Source: Cuniculiplasma sp052315415
GTDB lineage: Archaea > Thermoplasmatota > Thermoplasmata > Thermoplasmatales > Thermoplasmataceae
Assembly (NCBI GenBank): GCA_052315415.1
Contig: JBLSDH010000017.1
Location: 1-31,711, forward strand
DNA length: 31,711 nucleotides
Direction of reading: 5' to 3'
Of this stretch, positions 17,388-26,308 are shown one piece after another. Every line of letters starts with the position of its first letter. Position 1 is the first letter of the stretch. Made by a program: the position numbers and the translations under genes. The notes beneath the pieces are model-generated. The model was given only the letters and a program-made list of their open reading frames with translations. It had not been told where the DNA came from and ran no database searches.

Positions 17388-18527
17388 ATGTACGATTTTG
17401 TAGTTATCGGAGCAGGTCCATCAGGATCAATGTGTGCATATTATCTTTCTAGAAAGGGTTACAGTGTACTTCAACTTGAGGAAAACGAGAGTGTGGGTAA
17501 ACCTGTTGAGTGCACTGGTTTGGTTTCAGAAAGGGTCATAAAAATTACAAATACCCATTCAGTTATCAACACCGTAAGAGGTGCGCACATTCATTTTCCC
17601 GATTCATCATCCATTTCCGTGAAAAAAGATGAAAAAACTTACGTTCTGGAAAGAGACAGGTTCGATCAGGACGTGGCGGCAATGGCAATTGGAGCAGGAA
17701 CTGAACTTTCTTTGAATTCAAGGGTAAGTGACATAAGGGTGAATAGGGAAACAGTGGAGGTTACTTTTCGAAAGGAAGGCAACATAAAATCCGTAAAGTC
17801 AAAGGCCGTTGTGGGAGCAGACGGGGCCAACAGCATAACCAGGAAAGTTCTTTTTCCCGGATTGAGATACAGCAGAATTGTCTCTGCTTATCAGGTTGAT
17901 TCAATTAAAAGAATGGAAGATCAGGATAATGTGAACGTTTATCTTGGGAGCCAGTATTCCAAAGGATATTTTGCCTGGGCAACACCCGCTGGGGATTTTT
18001 CAAGAATTGGAACAGCTGGTTTTGGCCTTTCCAGGGAAAAATTCATCACACTGTGGAAGAGAATGGGTGAGCCTTCAAACGCAACTATAACAGGAGGGCC
18101 AATTCCCATATCAACATTAAATCCAACTTACAGGGACAGGGCCCTTCTTGTTGGGGATGCAGGAGGTATCGTTAAACCTCTCAGTGGAGGTGGAATATAC
18201 ACGGGAATGCTGTCAGGAATAAAGGCAGCTGAAACACTGTCAGAGGCATATGAATCTGAAAATTTTTCAGAAGAATCAATGAAAAATTACGAGAAAGCCT
18301 GGAAAAAAGAGATAGGAAAAGAATTAAGGAGAGATCTAAGAATTCAGAAGATTTACTCGAAAATTACAGACACATCTTTCAATGAAATCGGGCGTAAATT
18401 ACAATCAGAGAGAATAAAAAAAATAATAGAAAACATCGGGGACATTGATTATCCTTCCAGGGTGGTTTTTAGCATTCTAATAAGGAAACCTTCCATTGCA
18501 AGGCATGTTCTTTTTCCGGTGAAATAG
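17388..18527 (+). CDS. Geranylgeranyl reductase family FAD enzyme
   Basis: Flavoprotein likely to saturate the geranylgeranyl chains of archaeal ether lipids (digeranylgeranylglycerophospholipid reductase type). The FAD-binding motif GAGPSG is at residues 8-13, followed by YSVLQLEENESVGKPVECTGLVS, where the Cys in a PV-C-GLVS context is typical of the family. The GADGANS motif and the second FAD motif GDAGGIVKPLSGGGIYTGM are present, and GYFAWATPAGD matches the substrate-cavity segment. The 379-residue length is normal. It begins 4 nt after polB and its stop is immediately followed by the next ATG, so it is part of the same transcript. Membrane-associated action on lipids is known for the family. 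Another member, such as a menaquinone-linked reductase, is less likely. Confidence 0.88.
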   Translation: MYDFVVIGAGPSGSMCAYYLSRKGYSVLQLEENESVGKPVECTGLVSERVIKITNTHSVINTVRGAHIHFPDSSSISVKKDEKTYVLERDRFDQDVAAMAIGAGTELSLNSRVSDIRVNRETVEVTFRKEGNIKSVKSKAVVGADGANSITRKVLFPGLRYSRIVSAYQVDSIKRMEDQDNVNVYLGSQYSKGYFAWATPAGDFSRIGTAGFGLSREKFITLWKRMGEPSNATITGGPIPISTLNPTYRDRALLVGDAGGIVKPLSGGGIYTGMLSGIKAAETLSEAYESENFSEESMKNYEKAWKKEIGKELRRDLRIQKIYSKITDTSFNEIGRKLQSERIKKIIENIGDIDYPSRVVFSILIRKPSIARHVLFPVK

Positions 18528-19379
18528 ATGGATAAGGAGATAAAATATTCATTTCTCATACTTGTCTCCACATTATCCTGGGGATCAACATTTCCCCTTA
18601 TTAAAATCGCACTTGAATACATGTCCCCTGTGATCTTTCTTTCAGTGAGATTTGCAATCTCTTCACTGATGATGCTTCCATTCATAAAAAATCCAAAGGA
18701 TTTCACAGGTTTTAAGGAGGGAATGATAGCTGGCTTTTTCCTTTTTCTCGGTTACTATTTTCAAACCATAGGTCTTTATTTCACAACACCCGCTATTTCA
18801 GGACTGCTCACCGGTCTATATGTTGTGCTTGTTCCCATATTTTCTCTTATTGTTTACAGAACTCATGTTCTTGGAAAAGACTGGCTTGCTGCATTCCTAT
18901 CTCTTCTTGGTCTGATCATAATTTCCTTAGGTCAGATATCCAACAGCTCTGTACAGATAGGGGATCTTCTTACAGTTATATGTGCAGTTGGTTACGCATT
19001 CCAGATACTTTATGTGGCAAAACACAACAATATTGAAATGACTAAATTCACATTTTATCAGATGATTTCAGTCTTCATTTTTTCCACTATTTTGATACCC
19101 ACATTCAAAATTTATGCAAATTTCCAATCACCACAGCTCATTTTCAGCCTTGTATTTACAGCTCTGTTTGCTGGTGTTATTGCATATGTGATTGCAAACA
19201 GATCTTTGATATATGTGCGTGCCGAGAGAGCAACCGTTATAATGGCTTCAGAACCAATATTTGCAGCGGCTTTTTCAGTATTGATCACTGGAATACCTCT
19301 CTCAGATGGAACATTGGTAGGCGGAACCCTAATGGTGATCTCCATATTCCTCGTTACCATTAGAGCGGGGAAAACTTAA
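18528..19379 (+). CDS. EamA/DMT-family transporter
   Basis: Integral membrane protein of 283 residues with ten predicted membrane segments in two EamA repeats. The first repeat starts with LVSTLSWGSTFPLIKIALEY and contains VIFLSVRFAISSLMMLPF, and ends at about residue 140. The second repeat includes the ADRS-like AYVIANRSLIYVRAERATVIMASEPIFAAAFS segment, which is characteristic of the family. Members export amino acids, nucleotide sugars or other metabolites; the substrate cannot be inferred here. The ATG directly abuts the stop of the reductase gene. The gene ends in a palindromic TTAA shared with the stop codon of the convergent TGT gene. Confidence 0.9.
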   Translation: MDKEIKYSFLILVSTLSWGSTFPLIKIALEYMSPVIFLSVRFAISSLMMLPFIKNPKDFTGFKEGMIAGFFLFLGYYFQTIGLYFTTPAISGLLTGLYVVLVPIFSLIVYRTHVLGKDWLAAFLSLLGLIIISLGQISNSSVQIGDLLTVICAVGYAFQILYVAKHNNIEMTKFTFYQMISVFIFSTILIPTFKIYANFQSPQLIFSLVFTALFAGVIAYVIANRSLIYVRAERATVIMASEPIFAAAFSVLITGIPLSDGTLVGGTLMVISIFLVTIRAGKT

Positions 19380-21220
19380 AGATGATGGGTTATTTGCGCT
19401 GCAACACCGCTTTTCATCATTTTCATCTCTCTTCCAGAGCATGTTGATCTTCCTACAGCAACGAGTTCATCATTTTCCTTAACTATGAGTACATCATTTC
19501 CAGATATTATGTCCTCATCACAATCAACAATAAATTTAAAGTACACGCTCTTTCCTCTGGAATTGAATAATGCACTCTCTTCAGTTACAATTATCCTGTT
19601 TTTATTCTTCATTTTAAGAAGCAATTTGCCCCCATCCATTGTAAGGGCAAGAAAACCATCCATTGCACGGAGTGTAGCAATTATTTTATCTCCGTGGTTT
19701 ATGGTTCGTATTCTTCCTGTTGATTTTGAGACAGTTACTGATGAATTTTTGTCAATAAGAAGATCGCCTGCACCAGATCCATATTGATAATCTGCTATTC
19801 GTTTAATTTTTTCAAGATTGAAATCCCTAATTTTTTCATTTGACAATTCAATATCATTGTAACCGTTTTTTCCCTTATTTATCCTTCCTTGAAATATTAT
19901 CTGTTCCACAGGATAGGTTTCATTTAATTCAAATGGTACTTTCATTCCAAACCAGTTTATATAAAAACATTCATTTGTTTTCTCGTAAATTTCATTAATG
20001 AACTTTTCTGAGGTTTTGCCCGGGTACCAATGACTTTCATCCACTTTTCTACCATTTTTAATGCACTGTTTTTTTAGTCTACTGATCAAAGGGTGTTTCA
20101 AGGATTCTTTGTCATAATACATGAAGGATGTCTTACCTGACAGGTCCCAGTATCTTTCCAGTTTTGGTGCATATTTTTTAATTCTACCAAACGCCTCATA
20201 AAGGGAGGGGTGACTCCTCGCCTTTGTTTCTACATAATTCCATAAAGTCTGTTCGAAAATTCTCTCTCTTATTTCCTCCATCTCCATCATTATGGCGTAA
20301 AGATTATGCTGGGAAATTAGGGATACTCTAAGTTCCTTTGGTTCATCAAGAAGTTCCCTTGCCGTATACCTTTCGGAAATTGGACTCCAGGATGGAAAAC
20401 TTGAAATTTCTTTTAAATCTCTTGTACCGTCTGAGAATAATACCCTGTCATCCCTTGCATATTTTACGTAAGAAGCAGAATCAAACATATCAACTCCAAG
20501 AAGAACTGCAAACGGTAAGAACATGGGGTGTCCTCCACCAAAAAGATGAACAGGTTTTGAAAAATCTGTGTTTAATTTCGAATTTAGTATTATGTCAACC
20601 AGATCTCCGTATCTATAATTTTCAAGTAGTGGTACAACGCCTCCAATTGGCATATATGATCCATTGGTGGAACTCATAACTCTGGCACTTTTTCTCCTCA
20701 AATCCATGTATAATGATCCCTGTATAGGGGCTGCAATATCATTTTCCTCAGCTAGATCAGATATTTCAAGGAATCTTCTGTGGGTCTCTTTCACAGCGTT
20801 CATGGCCTGTTCTCTAGTCTGATCCGGTGTTGAAAATATATCAAGAATGGTACTTATGTCAGAACCAGAATTAATCTGAAATTCCACTGTTTCTCGGTTT
20901 TGATATTCAATATCACCATAAACATATGACTGAAATGTGCCAGAATCAGTCATTATTGTACCATCAAAACCAATGAGGTTATGAATTCCATATTTTAATG
21001 CTCTTTCCCTTAGATTCTCATTCCTTCTTATAATATAGCTATTTGTTATAATTGCATCTATCTTTAGTTTTTTAAAAAAATCAACGGGCACAGTCATTAA
21101 GTTTGGGTTCACCACTGGCATTATTGAGGGCGTCCTGACCATTGAATGTTTCGTCTTGAATGTTCCTACCCTGGCAAGGCCTTCCCTGTGTTTTACCTCA
21201 AGGGTTAGCCTTTCACTCAT
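19376..21220 (-). CDS. tgtA: Archaeosine tRNA-guanine transglycosylase lacking zinc Cys
   Basis: Exchanges guanine 15 in the tRNA D-loop for the preQ0 base, the first tRNA step of archaeosine synthesis. The catalytic domain has the general Asp in MTDSGTFQSYVYGD (about residue 93) and the nucleophile Asp247 in MFDSASYVKYA. A C-terminal PUA domain follows (about 535-607: RIRTINHGDKIIATLRAMDG). The 614-residue length matches the full three-part archaeal enzyme. Strikingly, the zinc site normally written CxCx2C-x22-H reads Ser277, Ser279, Ser282 and His305: FPSWSPISERY where Cys residues are expected. Spacing and His are conserved, only the Cys are gone. The start overlaps the end of ABCE1 by 8 nt, and the stop shares TTAA with the EamA gene. 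The TGT fold is secure; whether it still binds metal is unknown. Confidence 0.93.
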   Translation of the reverse strand: MSERLTLEVKHREGLARVGTFKTKHSMVRTPSIMPVVNPNLMTVPVDFFKKLKIDAIITNSYIIRRNENLRERALKYGIHNLIGFDGTIMTDSGTFQSYVYGDIEYQNRETVEFQINSGSDISTILDIFSTPDQTREQAMNAVKETHRRFLEISDLAEENDIAAPIQGSLYMDLRRKSARVMSSTNGSYMPIGGVVPLLENYRYGDLVDIILNSKLNTDFSKPVHLFGGGHPMFLPFAVLLGVDMFDSASYVKYARDDRVLFSDGTRDLKEISSFPSWSPISERYTARELLDEPKELRVSLISQHNLYAIMMEMEEIRERIFEQTLWNYVETKARSHPSLYEAFGRIKKYAPKLERYWDLSGKTSFMYYDKESLKHPLISRLKKQCIKNGRKVDESHWYPGKTSEKFINEIYEKTNECFYINWFGMKVPFELNETYPVEQIIFQGRINKGKNGYNDIELSNEKIRDFNLEKIKRIADYQYGSGAGDLLIDKNSSVTVSKSTGRIRTINHGDKIIATLRAMDGFLALTMDGGKLLLKMKNKNRIIVTEESALFNSRGKSVYFKFIVDCDEDIISGNDVLIVKENDELVAVGRSTCSGREMKMMKSGVAAQITHHL

Positions 21221-22979
21221 AATAATATTCTCCCCTTGAAATCTGCTCCCTGTGAAGACTACTACCTTTCTTGTTGATCCTTGGTCTCTTTGTATTGTGA
21301 TCTCTTCTAAACGTTATCTCTTTTTCTTTTAAAAATAAGTTCATCCCGTTCCTCATATTCATTGGACCAACTGCCTCTCCATAAAGCCCCTGTTTTCCCC
21401 TGAATACTAGCAGTTGATCAGAAATTATATCTATGAGGTATATGTCGTGATCCACAATAAGCGCAGTTTTTTTTCTGTTTTCCATGGTTCTTCTAATAAC
21501 CTTGGCAACATCCATCCTCATTGCACTATCCAGGTTAGCTGAAGGTTCATCAAGAATGTAAAGGTCCGCATCATTGGAAAGACAGAGCGCTATTGAAGCC
21601 ACCTGTAATTCTCCTCCCGAAAGGGTCTCAACATTCTTATCCATCAGATCCTCAACGGATAGCGGTCTCATTATCTCATTTCTTATGTATGGATCATTAA
21701 AATTCTCCCTGAGTATCTTTATGAAAAGTTCTGATACTGTTCCCCTGAAATCCGTCGATATGTACTGAGGTTTGTATGATATCCTTAAGGTTGGTTCAAT
21801 AATACCATTATCTGGTTTTTCCACTCCGGCCATAAGACGCATAAAGGTAGACTTTCCAAGGGCATTCCCTCCAAGCACACCTGTAACTGTTCCCTGATTA
21901 AGATATCCTCCTGAAGCAGTCATTTTGAAATTTTCATAGGATTTTTCAACAGAATCCCATCTGATTATTATTGGTGTATTTATCTTTCTTTCCACAGTCT
22001 TCATTTCAAATTTTATGGGGTCTTTTCTTATTCTTACGTTCTCCTCTTTCAAATATCCTTCAAGAAACTGATTAATTGCCTTTGAAGTTGTTTTTTGCTG
22101 TGCAACAATACCGTAAACACCCTTCTGTCCATATACAAGGTGCACCTGGTCTGAAATCCAGTCAAGTATTGCCAGATCATGCTCAACAACAAACACTGTT
22201 TTATTTTTTGCTATGTTGGTGAAAATGTCTGCAACCCGCAACCTCTCAGATATGTCTAAATATGATGATGGCTCATCTATAAGAAGTATGTCACCATCTT
22301 TCAAAAGTGAGACTCCTATTGCAAGTTTCTGAAGTTCTCCTCCTGAACAAGAGGAAACATGTTTTTCAATTGAATTTTCAAGATTTAAGAGATTTACTAT
22401 CTCATCCATTTTACCCTGAGAATCAGAATTTTTAAGAATATTCCTTATGGTGTCATTTACAACCCTTGGTATCTGGTCTACATACTGGCTCTTCAGAACA
22501 ACTTTCTTGTCTCCATCATATACCGATCTGAAATAATCTCCCAATATTGTATTTGAGAATTTTTTTATAACCTTTTCGCGGTCACCTTTCTCATCATATT
22601 TTCCAAAATTTGGAACAGTAATACCACTGAGAATATTCAGAGCAGTTGTTTTACCCATTCCATTCGTACCAAGTATTGCAGTTATTCCCTTTCCAGGATA
22701 TGGTATTGAATAAAGTCTGAAAGTATTCTCACCATATTGATGAATTATATCTTTTTGGAGTTCGTCAGGCACAGTAACGATCTTAATGGCATGAAATGGG
22801 CATCTGTTTATACAAATACCACAACCTATACAAAGATCCTCATGAATGTCAGGATAAGAATTCTCATCCTTAAAATCAATTGTAGCAGTCCCGGATCTTA
22901 CAGGAGGACAATAAGCCTGACACTCATGATTGCATTTTTTTGGATGGCATTTGTCATAATCGAGCACTGCTATATGCAT
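21213..22979 (-). CDS. abce1: ABCE1/Rli1 ribosome-recycling ATPase
   Basis: Splits the ribosome after termination, using two ABC domains and two 4Fe-4S clusters. The N-terminus has all eight cluster Cys: DKCHPKKCNHECQAYCP and LCIGCGICINRCPF. First ABC domain: Walker A GTNGMGKTTA, signature CSGGELQKLAIG, Walker B LLIDEPSSYLD and switch VEHD. Second ABC domain: GGNALGKSTF, signature LSGGELQVASIA, YILDEPSANLD and VDHD. The 588-residue length is standard. The gene follows the DUF6015-like gene after 19 nt and its 3' end overlaps the TGT start by 8 nt, so the three genes form a minus-strand operon. A short TATA-like stretch in the 19-nt gap could give an extra promoter. Confidence 0.96.
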   Translation of the reverse strand: MHIAVLDYDKCHPKKCNHECQAYCPPVRSGTATIDFKDENSYPDIHEDLCIGCGICINRCPFHAIKIVTVPDELQKDIIHQYGENTFRLYSIPYPGKGITAILGTNGMGKTTALNILSGITVPNFGKYDEKGDREKVIKKFSNTILGDYFRSVYDGDKKVVLKSQYVDQIPRVVNDTIRNILKNSDSQGKMDEIVNLLNLENSIEKHVSSCSGGELQKLAIGVSLLKDGDILLIDEPSSYLDISERLRVADIFTNIAKNKTVFVVEHDLAILDWISDQVHLVYGQKGVYGIVAQQKTTSKAINQFLEGYLKEENVRIRKDPIKFEMKTVERKINTPIIIRWDSVEKSYENFKMTASGGYLNQGTVTGVLGGNALGKSTFMRLMAGVEKPDNGIIEPTLRISYKPQYISTDFRGTVSELFIKILRENFNDPYIRNEIMRPLSVEDLMDKNVETLSGGELQVASIALCLSNDADLYILDEPSANLDSAMRMDVAKVIRRTMENRKKTALIVDHDIYLIDIISDQLLVFRGKQGLYGEAVGPMNMRNGMNLFLKEKEITFRRDHNTKRPRINKKGSSLHREQISRGEYYYE

Positions 22980-22998
22980 TTAGAACCCTTTAAATAAT

Positions 22999-23433
22999 TC
23001 ACATTGCGTTCCACACATCGTCGGGAATCTCTTCATAAACCAAATATTCCTCATTATTTCCTGCATCTTCCTTTTCTATCTTCATATTTACGAGAAATCT
23101 TACTCTTTCAACGTTCAGGATCCAATAATGAATTCTCCACTCCCTTCCATCAAAAAGCGTTGTTTCTTCCCTTTCCGTCTGTAAAATCCCAAGATCTTCC
23201 ATGGTGTAAAAAGCATCCCTATCCTCAGGTTCGAGCATGTTGTCGATTACCCTGTCACTATATCCGAAAAAATTTATAAGATGCTCGGCAGACCTGAAGG
23301 ATTCTTCATTGGTCATTTTTTTCTTTTCCAAGCTCAAACCCTTTCTAATTGCATCACTGAGTTCCTCAATTCTTACAAAATTAAGTTTTTCCAGATTAAT
23401 ACCATCTTTGGAAGTATCTTGAGCCACTTTCAT
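22999..23433 (-). CDS. DUF6015-like protein
   Basis: 144-residue soluble protein with the pattern I associate with the archaeal DUF6015 family: a helical N-terminus (EELSDAIRKGLSLEKKKMTNEE), AEHLINFFGYSDRVIDNMLEPEDRDAFYTMEDLGIL, and then a beta part with TEREETTLFDGREWRIHYW. The central arrangement resembles a small winged-helix module with a TEREET wing, so it may bind nucleic acid; that is inference. No known function. It is the first gene of a transcript with ABCE1 and the archaeosine enzyme, which suggests a link to translation, and it diverges from the dihydropteroate synthase gene across a 67-nt spacer. The ATG at 23431-23433 has GGTGA about 3 nt upstream. Confidence 0.65.
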   Translation of the reverse strand: MKVAQDTSKDGINLEKLNFVRIEELSDAIRKGLSLEKKKMTNEESFRSAEHLINFFGYSDRVIDNMLEPEDRDAFYTMEDLGILQTEREETTLFDGREWRIHYWILNVERVRFLVNMKIEKEDAGNNEEYLVYEEIPDDVWNAM

Positions 23434-23500
23434 ATGTCACCAACGTGAAACAAATCCTTTATTGCATAAGGCTTAATAATCCTATTGATCTGCATTTTTG
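23434..23500. promoter_or_regulatory. Divergent promoter, DUF6015 operon / folP
   Basis: A 67-nt spacer serves two divergent starts. CTTAATAAT lies about 25 nt before the plus-strand ATG at 23501 and fits a leaderless promoter. On the minus strand AT-rich sequence lies upstream of GGTGA, a possible ribosome site for the gene starting at 23433. The same AT-rich core may serve both directions. Confidence 0.45.
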
Positions 23501-24532
23501 ATGAATGGGAAACCCAACAAATTCTTTTATTTTTTGAAAACAGATAACTTTTTAAAAAAGTCTGTTATAAAATTGTATGAATCTCATGAGGACGGAAATA
23601 TAATAATTGATGGAAAGGCGTACAATAAAACAGAAAAAATTTTGGATCACCAGAGTTTGTCATCCCTTATTAATGAGATCTTTGATGACAGCTATTCCAA
23701 ATATATGATGGATAATATTTTTGTAAACAAAAGTTCAACAGCAGTCCCAATTGTTAATGCAACACCGGATTCCTTTTATGATGGTTCAAGATATAATATT
23801 TCGGGCCTTAGTAATCTTCTGAAGGAAAAACCAGAAATTATTGACATTGGTGGAGAAAGTACAAGACCCGGGGCAAAAAAGATTGACTCTGATGAGGAGA
23901 TTAAAAGGCTCCATTCTTTTATTGAGGAAATTAAGAAGGATGGAGGTATTAAAATTTCACTTGACAGCTATAACTACGAGACTTGCAGATATTACATTAA
24001 CTCAATTGACTGGATAAATGATGTATCTGGTATGAAGGATTCAAGGATTCCAGAACTCTGCATAAAAAATGGAAAATCCTACATTCTTATGCATACAAGG
24101 GGAACTCCTGAAACAATGAATAAATTAACTGATTACAATGATTTAATGGGAGAAATCTCTTTCTTCTTCTTTAACAAAATTAATGTTTTGAGCAGAATGG
24201 GATTGCCACCTTACAGACTCATACTTGACCCAGGCTTGGGGTTTGCAAAAAATAGTGTTCACAATTTTGAAATATGTTCTTTCCCTCGTGCATTTCAGTA
24301 TGGTTTCAAAAGAATGTATGGGCATTCAAGGAAAAGATTTCTTGATCTTGATGGCAGTGGCGATCCATCAAGAAGGCTTGGACAAACCATTTCTTTAACT
24401 CAATGGTTTGTTGAAAACAATATTGAATACATTCGTGTTCATGATTATTTGGAAAATGAAAACGCTATAAAAATGCAGAGGATTATTGATTCCTGGAGAG
24501 GCATGAACGACAAATTCCTCTTATCACAGTGA
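23501..24532 (+). CDS. folP: Dihydropteroate synthase-like protein
   Basis: Pterin-binding (PF00809-type) enzyme that condenses a pterin diphosphate with p-aminobenzoate or a related arylamine. Motifs in order: VNATPDSFYDGS, IDIGGESTRPGA, ISLDSYNYE, INDVSGM, LMHTRGTPETMN, ILDPGLGFAK, YGHSRKRFLD with the binding Lys, and IRVHDY with the conserved Arg and His. The barrel takes about residues 80-340. The first 78 residues are an extra N-terminal region (FFYFLKTDNFLKKSVIKLYES) seen in larger archaeal forms. I choose ATG 23501 over a TTG directly before it. The product may serve folate or a modified pterin cofactor; the sequence alone does not decide. The last 50 nt overlap the end of the convergent fur gene, which is unusually long for such an overlap. 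Confidence 0.88.
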   Translation: MNGKPNKFFYFLKTDNFLKKSVIKLYESHEDGNIIIDGKAYNKTEKILDHQSLSSLINEIFDDSYSKYMMDNIFVNKSSTAVPIVNATPDSFYDGSRYNISGLSNLLKEKPEIIDIGGESTRPGAKKIDSDEEIKRLHSFIEEIKKDGGIKISLDSYNYETCRYYINSIDWINDVSGMKDSRIPELCIKNGKSYILMHTRGTPETMNKLTDYNDLMGEISFFFFNKINVLSRMGLPPYRLILDPGLGFAKNSVHNFEICSFPRAFQYGFKRMYGHSRKRFLDLDGSGDPSRRLGQTISLTQWFVENNIEYIRVHDYLENENAIKMQRIIDSWRGMNDKFLLSQ

Positions 24533-24902
24533 CAGCAGTCTCACCCTTGCCCGGAACATTTCTCATGACATTATCCATTGTTTTTATGTATTCTGGATCA
24601 TCAACATCCTCTATTTTACCGCAGATATTGCATACAAAGTTAATATGCCTGTTAAGGTTAGATTCAAATATGGCCCTTCCATTAACCTCGAATGAATTTA
24701 TAAGGTTCTTTTCAGTGAAAATCCTAAGTATGTTGTAAACAGTGGCAGGGGGGATTCCCGGATTATCTATTTTTATGAAATTGTGGACATCTTCAGCTGT
24801 GAAGTGTCTACCTGGATTATCATATATGTATTGCAGGACACCCAATCTCTGGGGAGTAATTTTTAAATTATTATCTTTTAATAACTCATCCAGTTTGATC
24901 AT
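24483..24902 (-). CDS. fur: Fur-family transcription regulator
   Basis: Metal-dependent or peroxide-dependent repressor of 139 residues. The N-terminal winged helix has LKITPQRLGVLQYIYDNPGRHFTAEDVHNFI and IPPATVYNILRIFTEKNLI. The dimerisation domain has RHINFVCNICGKIEDVDD and ends in CRSC, so the four Cys (CNIC and CRSC) form the structural zinc site. The HDH-type His cluster of iron-sensing Fur is not complete, so the sensed signal (Fe, Zn, Mn or peroxide) cannot be assigned. The gene diverges from hisS over 49 nt holding a perfect 8-bp inverted repeat, the likely operator for self-control. Its 3' end runs 50 nt into the convergent folP gene. Confidence 0.9.
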   Translation of the reverse strand: MIKLDELLKDNNLKITPQRLGVLQYIYDNPGRHFTAEDVHNFIKIDNPGIPPATVYNILRIFTEKNLINSFEVNGRAIFESNLNRHINFVCNICGKIEDVDDPEYIKTMDNVMRNVPGKGETAVTVIRGICRSCLSRNQ

Positions 24903-24914
24903 TATGGAATGAGT

Positions 24915-24939
24915 ATAGTTAATTAGTATTTTTAACTAT
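24915..24939. promoter_or_regulatory. Inverted repeat between fur and hisS, likely operator
   Basis: ATAGTTAA (24915-24922) and TTAACTAT (24932-24939) form perfect 8-bp arms around a 9-nt AT-rich spacer. The repeat lies 13 nt from the fur start and 13 nt from the hisS start, so it overlaps both promoters. Its size (25 nt) and placement fit a Fur-type operator that controls fur itself and perhaps hisS. This is inferred from position and symmetry only. Confidence 0.5.
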
Positions 24940-24951
24940 CCTTATCAGAAA

Positions 24952-26238
24952 ATGCCGTTTGAAAAATTAAAAGGTTTCAGGGAATTTTATCCAGATGATA
25001 TGCAGGTTAGGGAAGACGTTTTTCAGATAATGAAGGAAACTTGCAGAATTTTTGGCTTTAGTCAGATAGATTACCCCTCTCTGGAAAATGTTGAAATGTA
25101 TATTGAAAAATCTGGTGAAGAGATAGTTAAGCAACTTTACAGTTTTGTTGACAAGGGGGGAAGGGAGGTCACACTTATTCCTGAAGCCACGCCAACAACA
25201 GTGAGGATGGCCAGTTCCAGAAAAGATTTAAGGAAACCGATTAAATGGTTCAGTCTTCCGAAATTATGGAGATATGAAGAACCACAATCAGGAAGAACAA
25301 GGGAACATGTTCAGTTAAACGTTGACATTTTTGGAGATCCATCACCTGGAGCTGATGCCCAGGTAATAGACCTTGCAGCAGAAATTTTAAGCAGACTTGG
25401 TCTGAAAAACAGATTTGAAATAAGGATAAATCATAGAAAAGTAATGGAAAATATAATTTTATCATTTGGTGACCTGGATGTGAAAGAGATATTGGCAATT
25501 ACAGACAGATTTCACAAAGAATCAAGAGATGATTTTGCACTTAAGTTAAGGAAAAGCGGAATGAAAGATGAAGAAATAAGCACTTACATTGAATTCTTAT
25601 CAAGGAAAGTTAAGGGTTCAGAATTCAATCAATTAATGGATGAATTTTTCTCAAATAAAATTCCAAAAAATGAATTGTCGAATCTCTCAGAGGTCTTAGA
25701 AATCCTGGATTCTTTAAATATAAAGGATGTATATTTTGATCCTTCAACAGTTAGAGGTCTTTCCTATTACACCGGAACAGTTTTTGAGGGTTTTGACAAA
25801 GAAGGTTCTTTCAGATCTATTTTTGGTGGTGGCCGTTATGACAATCTGGCATCACTTATTGGCGGTTCCTCTCTGGAAGCAGTTGGGTTTGGCATGGGTG
25901 ATGCTGTCATAGAGAACCTTATGAAAAAATTTGATCTGTGGAAATCAACAAAAAAAGATAAATTTGTATATGTTGCACTGAACGGAATGGAAAACCTTGC
26001 TTATGCCACAGATGTAATAAGATTTCTGAGAGAAAGAAGGATAAAAGTTGAATACAACACAAAGAATAGATCAATATCTGCCTCCCTTAGAGAAGCAAGT
26101 ATTCTTGGATGTGATTATGCCATAATAATAGGTAAAAAAGAAAAGGATAATGAATCGATTACTGTTAAAGATCTGGCAGATGGTAGTCAGGTGGTAATGA
26201 AAAAAAATGAAATTCACAATTCAGATTTTTTCAAATAA
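24952..26238 (+). CDS. hisS: Histidyl-tRNA synthetase
   Basis: Class II synthetase that charges tRNA-His. The 428-residue protein has the N-terminal GFREFYPDDMQVRE, the motif 2 loop LWRYEEPQSGRTREHVQLNVDIFG, the histidine-binding segments RGLSYYTGTVFE and GGGRYDNL, motif 3 near EAVGFGMGDAVIENLM, and a C-terminal anticodon-binding domain from about residue 335 (KFVYVALNGMENLAYATDVIRFLRERRIKVEY). Motif 2 is a little divergent from the common bacterial FRHERPQ pattern, as in some archaeal enzymes. The gene diverges from fur over 49 nt, shares the inverted repeat there, and has no ribosome site before its ATG. A T-rich stretch after the stop could end transcription. Confidence 0.95.
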   Translation: MPFEKLKGFREFYPDDMQVREDVFQIMKETCRIFGFSQIDYPSLENVEMYIEKSGEEIVKQLYSFVDKGGREVTLIPEATPTTVRMASSRKDLRKPIKWFSLPKLWRYEEPQSGRTREHVQLNVDIFGDPSPGADAQVIDLAAEILSRLGLKNRFEIRINHRKVMENIILSFGDLDVKEILAITDRFHKESRDDFALKLRKSGMKDEEISTYIEFLSRKVKGSEFNQLMDEFFSNKIPKNELSNLSEVLEILDSLNIKDVYFDPSTVRGLSYYTGTVFEGFDKEGSFRSIFGGGRYDNLASLIGGSSLEAVGFGMGDAVIENLMKKFDLWKSTKKDKFVYVALNGMENLAYATDVIRFLRERRIKVEYNTKNRSISASLREASILGCDYAIIIGKKEKDNESITVKDLADGSQVVMKKNEIHNSDFFK

Positions 26239-26308
26239 AAACAGGTTTTTCTACACATTAATGTTCAAAAATTTTATTAATAAGTAAAAATTACTGATAA
26301 AGGTCATT

